Below, one piece after another: positions 51,401-60,300 of a DNA stretch of 64,000 nt; the first letter of the stretch is position 1; every line of letters begins with the position of its first letter. The stretch is taken from the NCBI GenBank assembly GCA_947503005.1, contig CANNCA010000010.1, forward strand, positions 34,952-98,951, written 5' to 3'. The DNA comes from an uncultured Flavobacteriaceae bacterium. GTDB taxonomy: Bacteria > Bacteroidota > Bacteroidia > Flavobacteriales > Flavobacteriaceae. The translations under genes were made by a program, and so were the position numbers. The notes beneath the pieces are model-generated. The model was not told the DNA's origin. It saw only the letters and a program-made list of their open reading frames with translations, and ran no database searches.

Positions 51401-54400
51401 CCTTCATGCCTCTGTTTTGAATAAAAATATTGACCTCGAGGAGGACACCCCGTTTTACATACAAAGGAATCTGAGCTTTTGGGAGATTCTGGAATTGGAT
51501 GAAAACGGAGAAAAAATTGTGATTCCGAGAAGAGCAGCAGTAAGCTCTTTTGGTGCAGGGGGTTCCAATGCGCATGTCATATTGGAGGAATACTCGAAAA
51601 GCAACATTCCTTCGATTACACCAACTACCCAGTTAATGGTACTCTCCGCGAAAAACGAGGATAGATTGATAAAGTATGCTGAGAATCTCATTTCTTTTTT
51701 GGAAGCAGAAGAGCGGAAGAAATTATTATCAGGTGATGTCCAAGAAATTATTCAAAATCTATTCTATGAAACACTGGATGTTGAACCATCATCCTTTCCA
51801 ATAACCGATATGTGGAAACACAAGGGGTTGGATTTGGTAATACTAATGACGTTTAATCAAAAAGTTAGTAAGGAATTCAATGTTGAAGTTAATTCCGACC
51901 TGGTTCTTCAGGCAGACAATTTAGAAGAATACATAACGGCATTTGGTGCTTACTATCCAGAAAAGATAAAGCCGAATCAAGGCGAGATAGTTTCCAAATA
52001 TACATTGGAAAATATTGCGTATACTCTGCAAATGGGGAGGGAGGCAATGGACGAACGTGTTGCGATTGTTACCGATTCCATAACTTCCTTTGTAGCCTCC
52101 CTTAAGGATTTTGTTCAGCGTTTACCAAGTAAGAGTTTCTTTTCCGGAAACGTAAAAAGATCTGGATTTAATAATGAAAGAGAGACATTAAGTAAATATC
52201 AAAAACAGGGGGTTATCGAAACAAGGCAATTCGAGGAGTTGGCTGCCTTATGGGTTCAAGGTCTGAATTTGAACTGGGATGATCTACATAATGCAAGAAA
52301 ACCACAGAAGGTTAGTCTACCCTTATATCCCTTTTTAAAGAAAAGGCATTGGCTCCCCGCGCCCAAGATAACACTTGAAAAGAACAATGGCACCCAGAGT
52401 TCACATCCACTGCTCCATGATGATTACCTGGTTTCAGGACTAGGTAATTATGAATCAAGATTTACCGGTGAGGAATTTTTCTTGACAGATCACCAAGTAT
52501 CACGAAACAGAATTATACAAAAGATATTTCCTGCTGTAGCCTATTTGGAAATGCTATATAAGGCTGGAAAAGAAATTTTGGAAGATGAAAAACTTGTCTT
52601 GAAGAATGTGGTTTGGGAGAAAGCAATGGAAGTAAAAACAACTGTATCCGTAATTTGCGAGTTAGGCAAGAAAAAAGAAGGCGATTTTTGGATAATAAAA
52701 AATAAAGGAGGGGATCTAAATTATGCCCAAGGACAAGTATTTAAAGAATCCAAATCGGTGTATGATGACCTTTCGATCCCTGTAAAAGAATATATAAGAG
52801 CGGCAGACATCATATGGGATAAAGACACCTGCTATGAGATATTTGAAGAAAACGGAATGCACTACGGGTATAGCTTCCAATCGATAGAGAAACTTTATAT
52901 TGATGATACTTCCGTTCTAGCCCAGGTAAAATTGCCGCTGCAATGCGAGCCACTCTATAAATCGTTTACACTGCACCCTTCGCTTTTAGACGGAGCTTTT
53001 CAAACAGTTATTGCTTGGATACATAAGTTCAAAGGGGCTTCAACCCGTTATATGCCGTTCTCTCTTAAAGAAATACGAGTAACTGGACGATTGCCAAAAG
53101 AGCTCTACGCATATACCAGACCAACTGCGACTGTTGGGATGACAAATAAAAACCATGTTTTTGATATTACATTAACCGATACAGATGGCAAAGTATGTCT
53201 TTTTCTCAAAGAACTCACTATTCTGGCATTAGATGTATCAAAGGGGGATTCTGAAAAGAAGCCAAGTGGCTTGGAAATGGATAATTTATATTTTAAGGAG
53301 GAATGGGAAAGCACAGAGGTTTTGGTAACTCCGAAAGAAAAAATGTCCGAAATTGTTCTATTTTATTGCAAGGATATCGAGCTTTTCAAAAATTACAAAT
53401 CACTGGATTTTTCGAAAAAGGTATATTGGATTAAATACGGGGATACCTTTGAAAAAGAGAGTTCGGATACCTTTAGACTGAACCCTTCAAGCGAAAAACA
53501 GGTAGATGAATTATTTAGGTTTTTCAGTGATGGGAACCAAGAAATAAACAGTATTGTTTACTATTCATCGAAAATTCCCGGTGTAAATCCTGAAGCTGTT
53601 ACATCAGGCTTAGAAGATTCGATTTATCCGGTTTTTAATTGCACCAAGTCCTGGTTATCGAATAGCAAATCAACCGATAGAAAAAAGCGTTTTTTGCATA
53701 TATACGAGGTAGGGGAGAATTATTGGACAGTTCCTTTTGAAGCGCTAGGAGGGTTTGTTAAATCAATGAACCTTGAAAATAGCACCATACAGCACAAGAC
53801 AGTATCCGTGGATTCGCAACCCCATGAAACTATGGAATTGGCTGGTATAATTCACAAAGAATTACAACTAGAAAACAATGTCGGAGTTGAAGTTGCTTAT
53901 CGCAATGGAGCGAGATTTAGAAAAACACTCAAGCCCCTTGAATTCCGCAAAGCAGATGTTGAATCAAGACCCTCGTTCTATTTTGAAGGCAGAAAAACAT
54001 ACTTAGTCGTTGGAGGTTTAGGAGAGTTGGGACAGCTGCTTATCGGGCAACTAGGTACTTCTCGGGGTACCAATATAATTGTAGTGGGAAGCTCGGAACT
54101 ATCTGGAAAAATTCAGAAAAGGGTAAAGGAACTAGAGGTAGGTAAATCAAATATCTTCTATTACTCGTGCGACATATCCAATCAAAGTGCTGTGGAGGAA
54201 TTGACAAAATATACTAAAGAAAATTATGGGGACATCCATGGTGTTATTCACTGTGCGGGGATTATGACCAGCGCATTTATAAAAAATAAGGAACGAAAGG
54301 AAGTGGAGGGAATATTGGCACCAAAAGTCTACGGTACAATATACCTTGATGAATATACAAAAAACGAACCTCTTGATTTCTTTATTTTATATTCTTCCAT

Positions 54401-57296
54401 TGCATCTACCTTAGGAAGTGCTGGACAATGCGACTATGCTTATGGAAATAGCTTTATGGATTACTACTGTGATTATCGGGAATCCCTTGGGAAGCTAGGG
54501 CAACGCCAAGGGAAGACTCTATCCTTAAATTGGCATTTGTGGGAGAAAGGGGGTATGCAGGTAAATGAAGAAACCAAGCAACTTTTTGAACATACTTTTG
54601 GGATGTTTGCCCTGACCATTGAAGATGGGATAAATGCTCTAGAACTCGGTATGTATACATCTGTAAATCGTTTTATGGTGGTGAAGGGAGATAGACAAAA
54701 AATATACAAAACATTAAAGATAAAGAGCGAATCGACCTCAGAGCGGGCTCCAGGGAATTCTCATGATAACTTGGAGGGAAAAAAGATGAAGAAAGATTTT
54801 ACCGATAATATTGTGGAGGACCTCTGTATTTTGATATCCGATATTTTAAAGTTGGATATCGCGGACTTAGAGATTGATACTGAAATAACAGAATATGGTT
54901 TTGAATCTGTGTCATTTACCACATTTGCAAATAGAATAAATGAATTATATGGGGTTGATGTAATGCCCTCGATATTTTTTGAACATTCAACCTTGGTTTC
55001 TATTTCCAATTATTTACTGTCCGATTATAAAGAAGTAGAGTTGTTTTATGGGAAAACGGACCACTCAGGAGAAGTTTTTGAGGCGAAGAATATTCCAGAT
55101 AGAGTTTCCATGGAATCGGAAAATGCAAAACATGAATTAAAGCAAGTAGGTTTAACAAAGGTCATTACAAAGGCATTCAATGTTGAAAATGAGCCGATTG
55201 CCATAGTTGGAATCAATGGAAGAATGCCTCAGGGAAACTCCCTGTCCGATTTCAAGAATTTGATGGAGGAAGGAAATGATGCTATTTCAGAAATACCAAC
55301 GGAACGATGGGATTGGAAAGAATTCGATGGAGGCCCTCATCAGGTGGAAGGTAAAAGCTATTGTCGTTGGGGAGGATTCCTAAAGGATATTTACCATTTT
55401 GATGCCTCCTTTTTCTCCATATCTCCATCAGAAGCCAGGCTGATGGACCCGCAACAGCGTTTAACGTTGCAATCTGTGTGGAAAACAATAGAGGATGCTG
55501 GATACAAAGCCAGTTATTGGGAGGGTAGAAAGGTAGGTGTGTTCATGGGAGTTGTAACCTCAGATTACGATCACAGATTAAGGGTCAATAACAAAGAAGG
55601 GGATTTTTATGTGACCACTGGTAATTCACATTCCATACTAACGAACAGAATTTCACATTTTTTTGACTTTCATGGACCAAGTGAACCAGTTAATACAGCT
55701 TGCTCAAGCTCACTAGTAGCGTTAGACAAAGCTATAAAGGAACTTAGAAGCGGTAATTGCGAAATGTGTATTGTTGGAGGAGTTAATATTATTTTGGACC
55801 CTTCGAGTCATATTGCCTTTAGTCATTCTGGTGTCTTATCAAGAACAGGCAAAGTGAAGGCGTTGGACAAGGAGGCGGATGGATATGTCCGTTCTGAAGG
55901 GGTAGGGACCATAATGCTCAAACCTCTGTCAACGGCAAAATTGGATGGGGATCATATTTATGCCTTAATTCAGAGCACCAATGTGAATCACGGGGGTAGG
56001 GTCAATTCTATTACCACGCCCAATCCAAAGGCGCAGGCTTCCTTATTGGTTGAGGCATTTAGAAAAGCAAAATTTGATCCAACGTCAATGGATTATTTGG
56101 AGTTACAGGGTATTGCCCTGCCAATGGCTGATTCAATTGAGTTTAATGGATTAAACAATGCATTTAAGACCCTATACAAAGATTTTGGACATTTAAATCC
56201 GCCAACTAACTATTGCGCAATTGGTTCGGTAAAAAATAATATTGGGCATTTGGAATCCGCTTCAGGGATTGCAGGTTTGTTTAAAGTTTTACTAGGATTG
56301 AAACATGATTTGCTTTTCAAGAATGCCAACCACACCGAAGTGAATCCACTTATAAAAACAGAAGACACACCATTTTATATTTTAAGTGAGAACAAAAAAT
56401 GGCAAAGAAGCAATGAATTGGAAAACATGCCTGTACCTCGTAGGGCAGGAGTAAGCACCTTTGGATTCGGAGGGGTAAACGCCACTGTTCTTTTGGAAGA
56501 ATATATGGAGGAACATGAGGTGGAAAACCTAGAAGAGACCCAATCATTGATTTTTGTCCTTTCTGCAAAGACAAAGGACTCCTTGGAAGTATATCTCAAT
56601 GATAACTTAGCTTTTTTAAAAAAAGAAACCAAGGTTTCCATGCAAGATTATGTTTATACACTACAGGTTGGAAGAGAGTCAATGGAGGAACGGATTGCAA
56701 TTCTATTTGAAACAAGGGAAGAATTGATCAGCATACTGGAGAGATATCTAGGCAATGATATAAGTACTTTTCGAAACATATACAGGGATAGGAGTGATCG
56801 AAGGACTGAAATGAACTTTATGTTAGAAGGGAAAGAAGGGGAGGTTTATGTTGACTCATTGTTTACGAATAAAAACTTTGATAAACTGGCAATGTTTTGG
56901 GTAAATGGAGCAGAGATAGATTGGAAAGAATTGTACCATGGAAATTTTGTAAAGCGAATTGCTGCACCTACATATCCCTTCGCTCAAAAAAGCTATCATT
57001 TTAGTGATTCGGTTGGTTCCAAGTCAAAACAATCCGAATTCGCAGTGAGCTCCAATGGTGTGGCGAAGGACTTGGTAGAGATATCTGCATTAATTTTAGG
57101 GATGTCACCGACTGAGTTTGATATTAACAAGTCCCTTGTCAAATATGGATTGGATTCTATTAAAGGAATCAGATTATTAGGTGAAATACAAGAAAATCTA
57201 GGAGTTCAACTTATGATGAAAGATCTTTTTGATAACCCCTCAATAAAGGGATTGGAAAAATTGATCAAAGAAGCATCCGATTTAACAACCGCATAA
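45405..57296 (+). CDS. Hybrid NRPS / trans-AT PKS megasynthase (starter protein)
   Basis: About 3963 residues from ATG 45405. Numbering here counts from an in-frame TTG three codons earlier. Domain order: C-terminal half of a condensation domain (to about 245); A domain (about 255-765; TSGSTGRPKG, YGATE, GRGDRQTKVRG) with Leu at the usual Asp235 site; PCP (Ser811); KS1 (Cys1067, HGTGT intact); ACP (Ser1551); KS2 (Cys1802); a dead ACP-like insert (GLDLV, Leu2147 where Ser is needed); DH (His2366, Asp2532); KR (GGLGELG, Tyr3016, Asn3018); ACP (Ser3171); KS3 (Cys3436 but HGTGT His replaced by Gln3571, so probably non-extending); ACP (Ser3921). There are no AT or ER domains, which the separate AT and AT-ER proteins would supply. 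Confidence 0.93.
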   Translation: MELSKAYWKKNMPENDSGLLIGNLIGNDAKADIGMSHFKLTSAQVKNLRYISGQLGVSVENYIRTVFQIFLFRYHQQSTIGILQSHGTSKRSLFSKFIPIYKELTESIIFKDLLIDQQKHFERVREYPLAPAEWETLAKPNANGAIVVFARLNKNLKIEQVEYIKLLKRKLPNLGLGLLFQDKTNGIDLYWNYNKRLFDLKTIGRLTSYFIELTKSSIKHNENTIGELDLICASERKKILQDWNGKETKLKDERSIYELFIEQVEKRAKENAIIYNDLESQLTTYTYEEIGTEVNSLAETLQSLGVSEGVPVVIYTSRSQNTVIGLLAILKVRGIYVPIDESYPDSQVKTIVEDTGAKVLLTTEKHLEALNDVLVTTVCMDKEWVPFQPLSYPPTVEAYDIDEPSLILYTSGSTGRPKGVLHGQRQLVNRFHWLWENYPFKQGDVMGQRTMLNFLPSLWGLLGGLLQGIPTVIIHDTIVKDPLRLAEVIERHNISYFSVVPTLLKVLLESDLPFGKSFTSLRFCITAGEILQPSLVNKLFSYLPKVTLLNDYGATEMNGVLFEELKFNGSPIDRIKGFQPIPNIEAYILNTSLEPVGVGIIGELHISGVSLALRYLNNEILTDEKFIPHPFKKNSDKRMYKTGDMAKFTSEGKILVIGRGDRQTKVRGIRIELKGIEEIIISHKSVKQCVLNVEVGANKTERLVAYVVLKPGETLEDSELLKYLEKELPLAYLPSKINFIKELPRTLSGKISYSKLKDIVLEKPARGKEFDKAEGDELIATIHSIACKILEVKQLDKEKRWYAVGFDSINIIPFANLLNKTLGTDISIASLYSHASIKDLAAFLRKANNSIRIPAVKKVLEKRDDISPIKQGSSEYDRGAVRTQSKNIKDARNTKDIAIIGVSGRFPGADNLDVFWENLIKGRNTVTDLPLERWNLKECGSSLGLDNQALPNSGGFINNIERFEPSFFNLSYLEATMMDPQQRILLEECWKVIEDACLTKEMLSNTSVGVFIGMRPGDYINLIHQSNEQLHAHALTGNDMAILAARVAYYLNLKGPAVAVDTACSSSAVAIHMACKSIQAGDSEMALAGGVCILSTPWLHEMSGKLGMLSKDGQCKPFDNSADGITPSEGVGVVMLKSLEKARQDGDKIYGIIKATGINQDGKTNGITAPNGLSQQELMESVYRKNRIDPNTIDYIEAHGTGTKLGDPIEVEALNRIFSNSDKNSKTFYLGSVKANIGHPIASAAMAGLFKILLSFKYEMIPPQIHFQDENELLNLSNTPFEINTKPEEWKDNEVPRRAALSSFGFSGTNAHIVLEAPTKTQVKKLAHAPAFLVCISAKTGFSIRQRQKDMLKWLKNNKTQTVVQDLAFVSSIGRDHFKLRIAIQASDFDDLQDKLESILSGAEISGVFTQDSKKGECNVEEIIGNLKKASNQQDSRWYIEQLNSLGQAYVNGEDIDWNYVYDVKNTYNKISIPTYPFNHSDHWIKPKEMKSNAETIFAKERDSAKEGSDEDGNKVSVWLRHLFSEVIQTPVSKIMANEPLESYGLDSVLITELNSVLENKLGKISKTIFFECQTIDELSAYLIQHHLVGLLKLPELQELEKDHGDLMGKSHKDTKDEISSNSKSDNIEEVAIVGMSGRYPMSSNLDEFYNNLKAGKDCVTEIPKERWDYRLHFSDSSEQDGKIKGKWGGFVDDVDKFDSLFFNISPKEAELMDPQERLFLEVVWHALEDSGYTKSFLKGHKVGVYLGATWSEYQLIAVENKINLGDSLYPNCSLASIANRISYQLSFTGPSMAIDTMCSSSLTALHYANEALRRGEIDFAVVGGVNLSLHPYKYHLLSSGNFLSTEGKCRSFGEGGDGYVPGEGIGALILTKKSQAQKDGAPIYAMLKSTVLNHGGKTNGYTVPNPTKQGDLISEALMKARIDPSTITYLEAHGTGTPLGDPIEIKGLTKAYSQFTSKTNYCGLGSVKSNIGHLEACAGVAAITKVLLQMKHQHLVPSLHASVLNKNIDLEEDTPFYIQRNLSFWEILELDENGEKIVIPRRAAVSSFGAGGSNAHVILEEYSKSNIPSITPTTQLMVLSAKNEDRLIKYAENLISFLEAEERKKLLSGDVQEIIQNLFYETLDVEPSSFPITDMWKHKGLDLVILMTFNQKVSKEFNVEVNSDLVLQADNLEEYITAFGAYYPEKIKPNQGEIVSKYTLENIAYTLQMGREAMDERVAIVTDSITSFVASLKDFVQRLPSKSFFSGNVKRSGFNNERETLSKYQKQGVIETRQFEELAALWVQGLNLNWDDLHNARKPQKVSLPLYPFLKKRHWLPAPKITLEKNNGTQSSHPLLHDDYLVSGLGNYESRFTGEEFFLTDHQVSRNRIIQKIFPAVAYLEMLYKAGKEILEDEKLVLKNVVWEKAMEVKTTVSVICELGKKKEGDFWIIKNKGGDLNYAQGQVFKESKSVYDDLSIPVKEYIRAADIIWDKDTCYEIFEENGMHYGYSFQSIEKLYIDDTSVLAQVKLPLQCEPLYKSFTLHPSLLDGAFQTVIAWIHKFKGASTRYMPFSLKEIRVTGRLPKELYAYTRPTATVGMTNKNHVFDITLTDTDGKVCLFLKELTILALDVSKGDSEKKPSGLEMDNLYFKEEWESTEVLVTPKEKMSEIVLFYCKDIELFKNYKSLDFSKKVYWIKYGDTFEKESSDTFRLNPSSEKQVDELFRFFSDGNQEINSIVYYSSKIPGVNPEAVTSGLEDSIYPVFNCTKSWLSNSKSTDRKKRFLHIYEVGENYWTVPFEALGGFVKSMNLENSTIQHKTVSVDSQPHETMELAGIIHKELQLENNVGVEVAYRNGARFRKTLKPLEFRKADVESRPSFYFEGRKTYLVVGGLGELGQLLIGQLGTSRGTNIIVVGSSELSGKIQKRVKELEVGKSNIFYYSCDISNQSAVEELTKYTKENYGDIHGVIHCAGIMTSAFIKNKERKEVEGILAPKVYGTIYLDEYTKNEPLDFFILYSSIASTLGSAGQCDYAYGNSFMDYYCDYRESLGKLGQRQGKTLSLNWHLWEKGGMQVNEETKQLFEHTFGMFALTIEDGINALELGMYTSVNRFMVVKGDRQKIYKTLKIKSESTSERAPGNSHDNLEGKKMKKDFTDNIVEDLCILISDILKLDIADLEIDTEITEYGFESVSFTTFANRINELYGVDVMPSIFFEHSTLVSISNYLLSDYKEVELFYGKTDHSGEVFEAKNIPDRVSMESENAKHELKQVGLTKVITKAFNVENEPIAIVGINGRMPQGNSLSDFKNLMEEGNDAISEIPTERWDWKEFDGGPHQVEGKSYCRWGGFLKDIYHFDASFFSISPSEARLMDPQQRLTLQSVWKTIEDAGYKASYWEGRKVGVFMGVVTSDYDHRLRVNNKEGDFYVTTGNSHSILTNRISHFFDFHGPSEPVNTACSSSLVALDKAIKELRSGNCEMCIVGGVNIILDPSSHIAFSHSGVLSRTGKVKALDKEADGYVRSEGVGTIMLKPLSTAKLDGDHIYALIQSTNVNHGGRVNSITTPNPKAQASLLVEAFRKAKFDPTSMDYLELQGIALPMADSIEFNGLNNAFKTLYKDFGHLNPPTNYCAIGSVKNNIGHLESASGIAGLFKVLLGLKHDLLFKNANHTEVNPLIKTEDTPFYILSENKKWQRSNELENMPVPRRAGVSTFGFGGVNATVLLEEYMEEHEVENLEETQSLIFVLSAKTKDSLEVYLNDNLAFLKKETKVSMQDYVYTLQVGRESMEERIAILFETREELISILERYLGNDISTFRNIYRDRSDRRTEMNFMLEGKEGEVYVDSLFTNKNFDKLAMFWVNGAEIDWKELYHGNFVKRIAAPTYPFAQKSYHFSDSVGSKSKQSEFAVSSNGVAKDLVEISALILGMSPTEFDINKSLVKYGLDSIKGIRLLGEIQENLGVQLMMKDLFDNPSIKGLEKLIKEASDLTTA

Positions 57297-57340
57297 TTTG
57301 ACTTTTTGAGCTTCCGTACTACAACCTTTTTACTAGAATA

Positions 57341-60300
57341 ATGAATGACAAGTTAGAAATAGAATCTACTGAACTTGCACTTACCGCAGGACAAGAAGCT
57401 TTATGGATTATCCATCAAATGTACTTTGGGAATTATGCATATAACCTCCCTATAGTCTATTGGTTGTCCAACAAGACGAACCTTGAAGTGTTGAAAGAAA
57501 GTTTTGTAAAAGTGGTGGATAGGCATTCCATTTTAAATAATGCAATAATTCAAAAGAATGGCGATTTGATTCAGGTCAGCTCTGAGAAAACCCCTGTTAG
57601 TTTTGAAATAATAAATGCCGACATTGATGATGATGATCTTTTCGAAATCATTAGGGAAGATATTCGAGAGCCTTTCAATTTGGAAATGCCACCCTTGGTA
57701 AGAGGCAAGGTGTATAAACGGAATAATAGAAGTTATGCACTCTTGATTGTTGCCCACCATATCGTACTAGATGGGGCTTCCATCCCGGTTTTCATGAAGG
57801 AATTGCTATACATGTACCATGCAACTAAGAACACGAAAAAAAATAATATTCCTTGGTCTTCACAAGCCTACTCCAATTTTGTTGAATGGCAATCTAGGAT
57901 GCTTTCAGGAAAGGAAGGTGCAAAATCTAGGAAATATTGGTTGGAATCAGTATTAAAAAGCTCGGTGCCCGCCTCGTTGCCGTCAAAACCGGGAAGCTCT
58001 GAGGTTAGAAGTCTGGAGGGCGATATACATCAGTTGGATGTAAATCTAGAGCTGTCCAATAAACTCAAGGAAATTGCCAAACAGCAAGGTTGTACTTTAT
58101 TTTCATATAGTCTGAGCGCGTTTTATGTGGCCTTATATGGCTATACAAAAAGCAAGAAAATGAGGATTGGTGTCCCAATGTTAGGAAGGCCGGCGATCGA
58201 GTTTAACGAAACAATTGGCCTCTTCATGAATATGGTAGTGCATCAGTGCGATTTATCTGCTGTAATTTCCTTTAAGGAGCTTTTACAGCAAATTAGCCAA
58301 AAGACTTTTGAGATTTACGAGCATAGCCATTATCCCCTGTACGAATTGAAGAAGGCCATAAAGGAGGATCAACACAAAATAGATTTGTTTACCACCGCCT
58401 TTTATTATCAAAAAGAGGAGTCTTTGAGGAATTTGGATATAGATTCTGATAAAATAATCGGCGATTGCATCAGCGAAATACGCCAGGCGGGTGAGTTTAA
58501 TTTGGTGTTAGAAGTAGTAGAGAGAGATGATGCGCCTTTTGATATGTATTTAAAATACAATCCTAAAATACATGGGTCAGATATCATTGCGCAATTTGCT
58601 GATCAATATGTTGAAATATTGCAAACTATTGTAGAAAACCCCGATGTTCCAATCGAGGATTTGACGATGCCAGCGTACCAAGAGAATAATTTTTTAGCAA
58701 CCACAGTAAAGAGATTCAACGAGGAAGAAGGATTCGATAGTATAATTGAACTAATTCAAGTTCAGGCAACCAAAAGCCCTTATTCAACTGCGGTGGTTTT
58801 TGATGATATTTCGCTTAACTACTCGGAATTGGCAACCCAATCTAATAGAGTGGCTAGGTATCTGGTGGCAAATGGCTATGGGGATGGTCAATTGGTGGGG
58901 GTCTTTGTCGAGCGTTCTGAGCTCCTGATCCCAATTTTACTAGGGATCCTAATGGCTGGTAGTGCCTTTGTACCATTGGATCCGGTGTATCCAAAAAATA
59001 GGCTCTCAATAATGTTAGAGGATAGTCGGGCATCGTTGGTAATCACTACTAAAAATGTGCAGGCGCTTCTTCCAAAAGGTGATTTTGATTCGCTGCTTTA
59101 TCATGATATCGAGGAAGTTGACAAAGAAGTCCTTCTGCCAAGGATAAACCCTGAGGTTTTGGCCTATGTCATATTCACATCAGGCTCTACCGGTCGACCC
59201 AAAGGGGTTGCAATAAACCATCAAAGTTTAAGCAACTTTATGTTTTCCATGAAAAACAAACCTGGAATTGGCTCTCAGGACTTTATGTTGGCGGTTACCA
59301 CTGTTTGCTTTGATATTGCCTATTTGGAACTGTTTCTCCCACTTGTTGTTGGTGCAAAGTTGGAAATAGCATCAAGTTCCCTGGCGCAGGACGGTATATT
59401 GTTAAAGGAACGCCTTGAAAAGAACGATATTACCATTATGCAAGCAACCCCTACTACTTGGCGTATGTTGCTTGCCGCGGAATGGAAAGGACTTCCATCA
59501 TTAAAAATCCTTTGTGGAGGGGAAGCATTGCCCATGGATTTGGCGCAGGCTCTTTTATCCCGTTGCAGTTCCCTATGGAACATGTACGGCCCTACTGAAG
59601 CAACTATTTGGGCATCTGTTGGTGAAATAAAGGAGGATAATCCCATAACACTAGGCGATCCTGTCAACAATTTGAATTTATACGTTTTGGACGCGAGTAG
59701 TGGGATTTGTCCTATTGGGGTTGCAGGAGAGATTTATATAGAAGGGATAGGACTTGCGATAGGTTATGTTAATCGTCCAGAAGAAACCAAAGAACGTTTT
59801 GTCCGCAGAATTGTCAAAGGTGAGAATGTCCGCCTATACCGTACAGGAGATTTAGGAAGAGTTATGGACAATGGTGCTATAGAATTTCTTGGCCGAATAG
59901 ACCAACAAGTGAAACTAAATGGTTATAGGATTGAGTTAGCGGAAATTGAATCCGCTCTTCACAAATTCGAAGGTATCGAGGATGTGGTAGTCGTAAAGCG
60001 TGAAGAGCACCTTCATGCATTCCTAAAGACAAGTGCATCAGGGAAGAAATTAACCAATGAATTCCTCAAAAAAAATTTACGATCATCCCTACCTCAATAT
60101 ATGATTCCTTTTTCATTTCATTGGATGGAATCATACCCAATGACGGAAAATAGAAAAACAAATCGTAAAAGTCTATCAACCGACAGACTGGAGGATTTGA
60201 AGCTGGAATATGGAATTGGGAAGGATTCAAAGAATAGATCTAAGGACCAAAGCCCTGAAATCAAAGCAAGTATCAGGGAAATTGAAAAAATTAAAAGTAC

